Assembly: GCA_036250195.1 (NCBI GenBank)
Contig: JAVHZZ010000003.1
Location: forward strand, 341,105,875-341,169,874
Length of the DNA: 64,000 bases
Source of the DNA: Mixophyes australis
Lineage: Eukaryota; Chordata; Amphibia; Anura; Limnodynastidae
Reading direction: 5' to 3'
Within the stretch, counting starts at the first letter, position 1. Each line of letters opens with the position of its first letter. Under the pieces are notes generated by a model. The model saw nothing but the letters and a program-made list of their open reading frames with translations. It was not told the origin of the DNA and searched no databases. Both the position numbers and the translations under genes were made by a program. Shown one piece after another: positions 63,401 through 64,000 of the stretch.

Positions 63401-63439
63401 GATAAAGAGCTTCTCTGGAACCTACAGCTCCTTTCTGAG
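11692..63439 (+). CDS. psme4: psme4, proteasome activator subunit 4 (PA200), 5' part of the gene, 17 exons
   Basis: PA200 is a very large HEAT-repeat solenoid that caps the 20S proteasome and promotes ATP- and ubiquitin-independent degradation, notably of acetylated core histones, in the nucleus during DNA repair and spermatogenesis (family knowledge). Seventeen GT-AG exons here join without a frame break into 669 codons that read like vertebrate PSME4 from its N terminus to about one third of its roughly 1840 residues. All of the visible part is helical-repeat solenoid; the bromodomain-like region and the C-terminal tail that docks on the 20S ring lie beyond the right edge. Coding exons are at 11692-11894, 26879-27019, 27960-28076, 42010-42054, 43148-43297, 44050-44113, 44642-44716, 47272-47394, 50275-50367, 52765-53030, 54030-54216, 54553-54642, 55431-55495, 55612-55762, 56492-56590, 57615-57684 and 63372-63439. 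No internal stop or lost splice site was seen, so the gene looks functional. Confidence 0.96.
11911..12842. repeat. 30-bp minisatellite, 30 units plus a partial first unit
   Basis: The unit is GACATCACCACATAG followed by (GT)5-6 and ATAG. Most units are exactly 30 bp; two are 28 bp (12181-12236), one is 32 bp (12447-12478) and the last is 34 bp, all from GT-tract length. Apart from the GT tract the units are almost identical (one C-to-T change at 12479-12508, T for A in the first two), so the array is homogenised. Long open frames occur on both strands only because the unit length is a multiple of three. Confidence 0.97.
12846..15414. other. psme4 intron 1, first part: nothing but a short MITE-like piece
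   Basis: AT-rich sequence without coding signal. At 14884-15160 the start ACTGGACCTGATTCATTAAGG resembles the frequent frog MITE end CCTGATTCATTAAGG, but no paired end was fixed. A (TA)n tract occupies about 15317-15342. Confidence 0.5.
15415..16575 (+). mobile_element. Tc1-like transposon copy, deleted and split by a SINE
   Basis: Ends resembling TGGATCAGCCACAACATTAT and, at the right, the complement of TGACAAAACATTAAAACCACC mark a known Tc1-like family of fish and frogs. Internal landmarks in order: TTATCTCGTTACAATGCCACC, GTGATGGCTAGACG, CAAGGCTCATTGATG, GAGCTACTGTAGCACAAAT, CAGAATACACAGTGTATTGC, CCGCAGACCGGTCAGAGTG and CTTGGTGCCAGATACCACAG. Part of the catalytic region is missing between about 16250 and 16270. 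A SINE interrupts it at 15611-15965. Inactive. Confidence 0.88.
15611..15965 (-). mobile_element. tRNA-headed SINE, copy 1 (nested in Tc1)
   Basis: On the minus strand it begins GGCAGCACAGTGGAGTAGTGG with an A-box-like head and a B-box-like GTTCAATTC near 15900, carries the GTGGGTTTCCTCCGGGTGCT body and ends CTATATAAATAAATGA. A 9-bp target duplication, CACCTATCA, lies at 15602-15610 and 15966-15974. Confidence 0.88.
16665..16835. repeat. MITE-like palindromic repeat
   Basis: GACCCGTATTCAACAAGAG is answered by CTCCTTATTGAATACGGACC, and a run ending GCCTTAATGAATCGGGCCC follows. The pattern is that of non-autonomous DNA transposon ends frequent in frog genomes; the exact termini are unclear. 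Confidence 0.5.
16848..17264 (-). mobile_element. tRNA-headed SINE, copy 2, with an internal microsatellite
   Basis: Same family and orientation as the copy at 15611. A short AACCTC duplication flanks it (16842-16847, 17265-17270). At the internal CA-rich position an ACACAGAC 8-bp unit is expanded about 14 times (16953-17066), which makes this copy longer than the others. Confidence 0.88.
16953..17066. repeat. (ACACAGAC)n microsatellite
   Basis: About 14 near-perfect 8-bp units inside a SINE. The open frame of alternating Thr-His-Arg-Asp-Gln read across it is a repeat artefact. Confidence 0.95.
17265..24312. other. psme4 intron 1, middle: no gene recognised
   Basis: AT-rich DNA with short low-complexity runs: T tract at 20109-20130 and a GATA/GAGA run at 23455-23495. 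The stretch 18780-18960 looks like a decayed MITE (CCTGGAATATCCGGATC). No exon-like sequence conserved with a known family was seen. Confidence 0.5.
24313..24602. repeat. 52-bp inverted repeat with a SINE fragment in the loop
   Basis: 24331-24382 is the reverse complement of 24537-24588 at 50 of 52 positions, with weaker pairing extending about 14 bp further. The 154-bp loop holds a SINE piece at 24474-24534 (GCACCCGGAGGAAACCCACA to CAGATAAGCC). A second small inverted repeat, TGGTAGTCACT/AGTGACTACCA, follows at 24604-24648. Confidence 0.85.
24650..26878. other. psme4 intron 1, last part: nothing recognised except a MITE start
   Basis: AT-rich. At 25268-25370, GGGGGTAAATGTATTAATCTGCGA resembles the MITE at 42302 (GGGGGTAAATGTATGAAGCTCC). 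T-rich runs lie at 25645-25655 and 25866-25885. No coding signal is seen before exon 2. Confidence 0.5.
26879..27019 (+). CDS. psme4: psme4 exon 2 (residues 68-114)
   Basis: The acceptor GTCCGCAG and donor GTAAGT bound 141 bp. The translation contains [17 protein letters not shown] and [19 protein letters not shown] sequence, close to invariant in vertebrate PSME4. It enters and leaves in phase 2 and follows an intron of about 15 kb. Confidence 0.96.
27311..27485. repeat. MITE-like repeat in psme4 intron 2
   Basis: GGGGGTGTATTTATTAAACC at the left is answered by GGGGTTAGTAAATCTACCTC at the right, with a central block (CCAGCTATCACCTTGTACAT against GCAAATGGTAGCTGG) also inverted. The layout fits a small non-autonomous DNA transposon. 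Confidence 0.6.
27960..28076 (+). CDS. psme4: psme4 exon 3 (residues 115-153)
   Basis: The exon begins with a run of seven A that encodes lysines, then ELLSRED and LPWRPLYEM, and ends LGLNWFP before a GTAAGT donor. It is 117 bp, phase 2 to phase 2. The A run at the acceptor makes the exact first base dependent on the CAG at 27957-27959, which fits the frame perfectly. Confidence 0.95.
28077..31500. other. psme4 intron 3, first part: no gene recognised
   Basis: AT-rich intronic sequence. A GC-rich palindromic patch at 29925-30060 (GGGTGCATATGTTACAAGGC to CCACTACCCTGTG) may be a decayed MITE. Nothing else is supported. Confidence 0.5.
31505..32345 (+). mobile_element. degenerate Tc1-like transposon (second family)
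   Basis: Nucleotide landmarks include GACATGAAAAAACACCACCT, GTGTGGCTCATGTGTTAATT and AAATTGCTATGCGTAAACAG. The translation around 31890-32060 keeps [12 protein letters not shown] and [11 protein letters not shown] sequence, the catalytic-core region of a Tc1-type transposase, with many stops and shifts. Termini are too decayed to place exactly. Confidence 0.75.
32480..33420 (+). mobile_element. decayed L2/CR1-like LINE, plus strand
   Basis: Broken frames keep non-LTR reverse-transcriptase C-terminal features: a GFPQAL-like patch near 32610, [14 protein letters not shown] at 32705-32745, [18 protein letters not shown] at 32793-32846, and an [11 protein letters not shown] patch near 32920. Stops and frameshifts are frequent. 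It is in the opposite orientation to the LINE at 45650. Confidence 0.7.
33421..42009. other. psme4 intron 3, remainder: simple sequence and MITE-like pieces only
   Basis: AT-rich. A G run lies at 34598-34610. At 35536-35764 AGGCATACCTCCCAACATTA is answered by GGACAGTTAGGCATG, a decayed MITE layout. (GT)n is at 38201-38218, a MITE-like TAGGTACACACTACAGGTTTTT lies near 40270, and T tracts are at 40619-40632 and 40680-40695. No exon or RNA gene was recognised. Confidence 0.5.
42010..42054 (+). CDS. psme4: psme4 exon 4 (45-bp small exon, residues 154-168)
   Basis: Only fifteen codons lie between a T-rich acceptor (TTTTTTCAG) and a GTAAGT donor. They read [15 protein letters not shown], the expected segment between the family's LNWFP and [13 protein letters not shown] blocks. 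The exon follows a 13.9-kb intron and is easy to miss by ORF length; the frame requires it. Confidence 0.94.
42302..42427. mobile_element. 126-bp MITE with perfect 22-bp terminal inverted repeats
   Basis: The left end 42302-42323 and right end 42406-42427 are exact reverse complements (core CCTCCTGGGGGTAAAT). The centre holds a second inverted word, GCGCTT/AAGCGC, at about 42380-42397. It lies in intron 4, 248 bp after exon 4. A 25268 relative shares the GGGGGTAAATGTAT start. Confidence 0.9.
42428..43147. other. psme4 intron 4, rest: nothing recognised
   Basis: AT-rich intronic sequence. An ATTTACCCCC word just after the MITE repeats its end motif. Confidence 0.5.
43148..43297 (+). CDS. psme4: psme4 exon 5 (residues 169-218)
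   Basis: The acceptor TTATTTGCAG and donor GTGAGT bound 150 bp. It encodes the strongly conserved [20 protein letters not shown] stretch followed by FLPTSLPP. Phase 2 in and out. Confidence 0.97.
43298..44049. other. psme4 intron 5: nothing recognised
   Basis: No repeat boundary or gene signal is visible. Intron 6 (44114-44641) is equally plain. Confidence 0.5.
44050..44113 (+). CDS. psme4: psme4 exon 6 (residues 219-240)
   Basis: Sixty-four bases after TTTTTCAG encode [20 protein letters not shown] and close in phase 0 at a GTATGT donor. The spacing to exon 5 is 752 bp. The sequence matches the family segment directly after the PTSLPP block. Confidence 0.96.
44642..44716 (+). CDS. psme4: psme4 exon 7 (residues 241-265)
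   Basis: Twenty-five codons, phase 0 to phase 0, between CATCATAG and GTAAGC. The translation contains [20 protein letters not shown], nearly invariant in the family. Confidence 0.96.
45648..46875 (-). mobile_element. 3' part of an L2/CR1-like LINE, minus strand, in psme4 intron 7
   Basis: On the minus strand two overlapping frames keep the C-terminal region of an L2/CR1-type reverse transcriptase: [16 protein letters not shown] and [17 protein letters not shown] (46601 downwards), then [10 protein letters not shown] and [20 protein letters not shown] with [10 protein letters not shown] (46360-46180). It ends at 45650 with GGCGCTATATAAATAAATG. The 7695 copy shares its 3' end. Frameshifts show it is dead. 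Confidence 0.85.
47272..47394 (+). CDS. psme4: psme4 exon 8 (residues 266-306)
   Basis: After a long T tract and TTACAG, 41 codons read [16 protein letters not shown], then [17 protein letters not shown], ending at GTAGGC. The open frame continues into the intron for 22 codons, but the family continues with the GGP block of exon 9, which supports splicing at 47394. Confidence 0.96.
47395..50274. other. psme4 intron 8: one MITE-like patch, otherwise nothing
   Basis: At 47815-48025 an unusually CpG-rich patch (GCGGCCGCGCTTTACTACCG, CGCGTAGTGTCTCACAGCCG) stands out from AT-rich DNA and ends GAATTGAATCTGCCCC; it looks like a small DNA-transposon remnant. C run at 49376-49386. No gene is seen. 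Confidence 0.5.
50275..50367 (+). CDS. psme4: psme4 exon 9 (residues 307-337)
   Basis: Thirty-one codons between TTCTGCAG and GTGAGT encode [20 protein letters not shown] followed by [10 protein letters not shown]. Phase 0 on both sides. The block is highly conserved in vertebrate PSME4. Confidence 0.97.
50368..51830. other. psme4 intron 9, first part: nothing recognised
   Basis: AT-rich intronic DNA. The SINE at 51831 follows. Confidence 0.5.
51831..52171 (-). mobile_element. tRNA-headed SINE, copy 3, in psme4 intron 9
   Basis: Minus-strand copy of the same family: head GGACAGCATGGTGACTTAGT, B-box-like GAGTTCAATTCCCGACC, tail CGCTATATAAATAAATGGTG plus ATGATGA. TATAT words flank it. It is the least diverged copy in the window, with only a short CA segment inside. 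Confidence 0.88.
52765..53030 (+). CDS. psme4: psme4 exon 10 (largest exon in the window, residues 338-425)
   Basis: Two hundred and sixty-six bases after TTCCATTAG carry [37 protein letters not shown] and [20 protein letters not shown], typical HEAT-like helical repeats of PA200. It leaves in phase 2 (AG|A for Arg) at GTAACT. GC content is clearly higher than in the flanking introns. Confidence 0.97.
53031..54029. other. psme4 intron 10: nothing recognised
   Basis: AT-rich intronic DNA with an A run at 53253-53263. No repeat or gene could be supported. Confidence 0.5.
54030..54216 (+). CDS. psme4: psme4 exon 11 (residues 426-488)
   Basis: One hundred and eighty-seven bases after ATATTTAG encode [40 protein letters not shown] and [12 protein letters not shown], nearly identical to other vertebrates. 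The donor is GTGCGT, a weaker site than those of the neighbouring exons. A 98-bp AT palindrome lies 143 bp downstream. Confidence 0.97.
54360..54457. repeat. 98-bp perfect AT-rich palindrome with (AT)n core
   Basis: ATATCCTACAT at 54360-54370 is the exact complement of ATGTAGGATAT at 54447-54457, and everything between is uninterrupted AT dinucleotide. The whole 98 bp is therefore self-complementary. It sits in the 336-bp intron 11. Confidence 0.97.
54553..54642 (+). CDS. psme4: psme4 exon 12 (residues 489-518)
   Basis: Thirty codons between TCTAAACAG and GTAAGT read [20 protein letters not shown] followed by [10 protein letters not shown]. Phase 0 in and out. Intron 11 before it is only 336 bp and contains the AT palindrome. 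Confidence 0.96.
54755..55020 (-). mobile_element. old, diverged copy of the same SINE, in psme4 intron 12
   Basis: Recognisable words include CATCTGTCCCTGCCCCACTG, TTACAGTCTAAATTTGCTA, CAATTTACCTAACCGTATAT, GAAACCGGATTACCTG and CAAACACGGGGAGAACTTGC. More substitutions than in the other copies show an older insertion. Confidence 0.8.
55431..55495 (+). CDS. psme4: psme4 exon 13 (residues 519-539)
   Basis: Sixty-five bases after TTTTGTCAG encode [20 protein letters not shown] then Asp-Arg, leaving in phase 2 at GTAAGA. It is separated from exon 14 by the shortest intron seen here (116 bp). Confidence 0.96.
55612..55762 (+). CDS. psme4: psme4 exon 14 (residues 540-590)
   Basis: One hundred and fifty-one bases after TATTGTCAG carry the acidic [20 protein letters not shown] segment and [19 protein letters not shown], a signature of PSME4. 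It ends phase 0 before GTGGAA, a weak donor; the next family block (VALEKVFNF) begins exactly at exon 15. Confidence 0.96.
55763..56491. other. psme4 intron 14: nothing recognised
   Basis: AT-rich intronic sequence with no repeat boundary or gene signal that I can support. Confidence 0.5.
56492..56590 (+). CDS. psme4: psme4 exon 15 (residues 591-623)
   Basis: Thirty-three codons after TTTTGCAG read VALEKVFNF, then [20 protein letters not shown], with a GTGCGA donor. Phase 0 both sides. The match to the family is close throughout. Confidence 0.96.
56992..57220. mobile_element. 229-bp hAT-type MITE in psme4 intron 15
   Basis: It begins CAATGGCGGATCCGGGGGGG and ends TCTAGGTCCACCCCTG, inverted ends of the CAGTGGCGGATCC type. 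An exact 8-bp target duplication ATGTAGGC lies at 56984-56991 and 57221-57228. Long G and C runs lie inside. The interior (GCCAATCAGAAAAGAGGGG) resembles 61065-61090, part of the related element next door. Confidence 0.9.
57615..57684 (+). CDS. psme4: psme4 exon 16 (residues 624-646)
   Basis: Seventy bases after ATTTTCAG encode [20 protein letters not shown] and end LTS. Two GT dinucleotides lie at the 3' end. The GTAAGT at 57685 keeps the residue spacing of the family (LT-x-NDDVL), whereas the GT at 57682 would remove one codon, so 57684 is taken as the end. Confidence 0.93.
57685..58033. other. psme4 intron 16, first part: nothing recognised
   Basis: AT-rich with an A run at 57823-57840. 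A nested transposon complex follows. Confidence 0.5.
58908..60130. mobile_element. 1.2-kb insert in the Tc1-like element, retroelement-like
   Basis: An 11-bp duplication, TCTGTCCATAG, flanks it (58897-58907 and 60131-60141), and the Tc1-like sequence is continuous across the join. A target duplication of this length suggests a Penelope-like or other target-primed element rather than a DNA transposon. A foldback with a GAAAC core is at 59278-59337. No coding sequence was recognised, so the class is unsettled. Confidence 0.75.
59278..59337 (+). ncRNA. hammerhead-like foldback (candidate, decayed)
   Basis: A perfect 9-bp stem, TAGCCCTAT/ATAGGGCTA (59278-59286, 59329-59337), encloses an inner stem GACCT/AGGTT-like pairing and then GAAACGCGTTGG at 59315-59326. 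The order outer stem, CTGAnGA-like box, inner stem, GAAAC follows a hammerhead of the type described in Penelope-like elements. The first core box is CTTGAAAAA here, not CTGATGA, so it should not be active. Confidence 0.4.
61150..63371. other. psme4 intron 16, last part: nothing recognised
   Basis: AT-rich intronic sequence to the acceptor of exon 17. Short ORFs carry no family signal. Confidence 0.5.
63372..63439 (+). CDS. psme4: psme4 exon 17 (residues 647-669, last exon in window)
   Basis: Sixty-eight bases after TTTACTTAG complete an Asn codon and read [20 protein letters not shown] then Ser-Glu, before GTATTG. The following family block was not found in the last 560 bp, so exon 18 lies past the edge. 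Confidence 0.95.
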
Positions 63440-64000
63440 GTATTGTTACTGAATATACCTGTAAATAAGATGTGATATCTGGGCACTGGGCATGGTGAAT
63501 ATTCATTATCTACCCAGCGCTCACACCGTCATATACCTCAGTGACATCTGTCAGTGAGCACATCTCAGAGCAGAAGACATCCACCTCCGCCAACTCTTCT
63601 GTGGATCGGTAACACACTGAGCAAATGTTAGTCCTGTTGCTTCAAAGCTATAACGTGTGATTGTATTCTCAAGGGATTTTTAATAGGAGGTTGTGTGTTT
63701 TAAGGATTAGTGCTAATTTTGGGGATGGAACCAATTGAGGGTTAGTTTTGGAATTCTGTGCACATAGAAGCAGGTACGACATTGGTGGTACCATAGTGAT
63801 ACTGTCATCTAGTTCCTAACTTCATCCACAGCTATTTATTAATATGATGGACCGGAAATCCCGGCACTTTGTAAACTATTGTGTTTCTCGCCACTCGCTG
63901 AAGTGAGTTTTTGTAGTGCACATTTTTATAAAGAAACTCCAGTAACATGTTTGTGTTCTCTCTCTATATCTGTCTATAATGTGTGCGTGTTCGTGTCTTA
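63440..64000. other. psme4: start of psme4 intron 17
   Basis: The donor GTATTG opens the intron. The next conserved block of the protein was not found, so the gene runs out of the window. Confidence 0.6.

Overview
The window is nuclear DNA of a vertebrate, most likely a frog. It is AT-rich and intron-rich, all splice sites I could place are GT-AG, and the repeats are typical of amphibians: DIRS-like and Ty3/Gypsy-like retroelements, L2/CR1-like LINEs, tRNA-headed SINEs with a GATGATGA-type tail, Tc1-like and hAT transposons and many MITEs. The species cannot be read from the sequence alone.

One protein-coding gene can be supported: the 5' third of psme4 (proteasome activator PA200), on the + strand. 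A TATA-less CpG-rich promoter with E-box, CRE and ETS-like sites lies at about 11470-11690. The start codon is at 11692. Seventeen coding exons run from there to 63439 and join in frame into 669 codons. The rest of the gene lies past the right edge. Introns 1 and 3 are about 15.0 and 13.9 kb; exon 4 is only 45 bp.

The 11.5 kb upstream of psme4 is repeat-dominated: a decayed Ty3/Gypsy pol fragment (about 860-2210), AT-rich DNA with a LINE-type tail, a GC-rich promoter-like block of unknown identity (4880-7450), an L2-type LINE end (7695-7900), a deleted DIRS-like element carrying both reverse-transcriptase and SGNH-hydrolase remnants (8780-10350) with a duplicated tail (10555-10895), and a 148-bp hAT MITE (11145-11292).

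The strangest stretch is 4880-7450. A TATA box and several CCAAT boxes each sit in the loop of their own perfect inverted repeat. They are followed by roughly twenty very short hairpins whose stems differ in sequence but stay complementary and whose loops repeat a few purine-rich words (ACAAG, ACTAG, AGAAG). I do not recognise this unit.

Inside the psme4 introns are a 30-copy, 30-bp minisatellite that starts 16 bp after the exon 1 donor, a Tc1-like transposon split by a SINE, a degenerate second Tc1-like element, two LINE fragments, a 98-bp perfect AT palindrome, and a three-level nest in intron 16 (hAT element containing a Tc1-like element containing a 1.2-kb retroelement-like insert with a hammerhead-like fold). 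Large parts of introns 1, 3 and 16 show nothing beyond simple sequence and decayed repeats.
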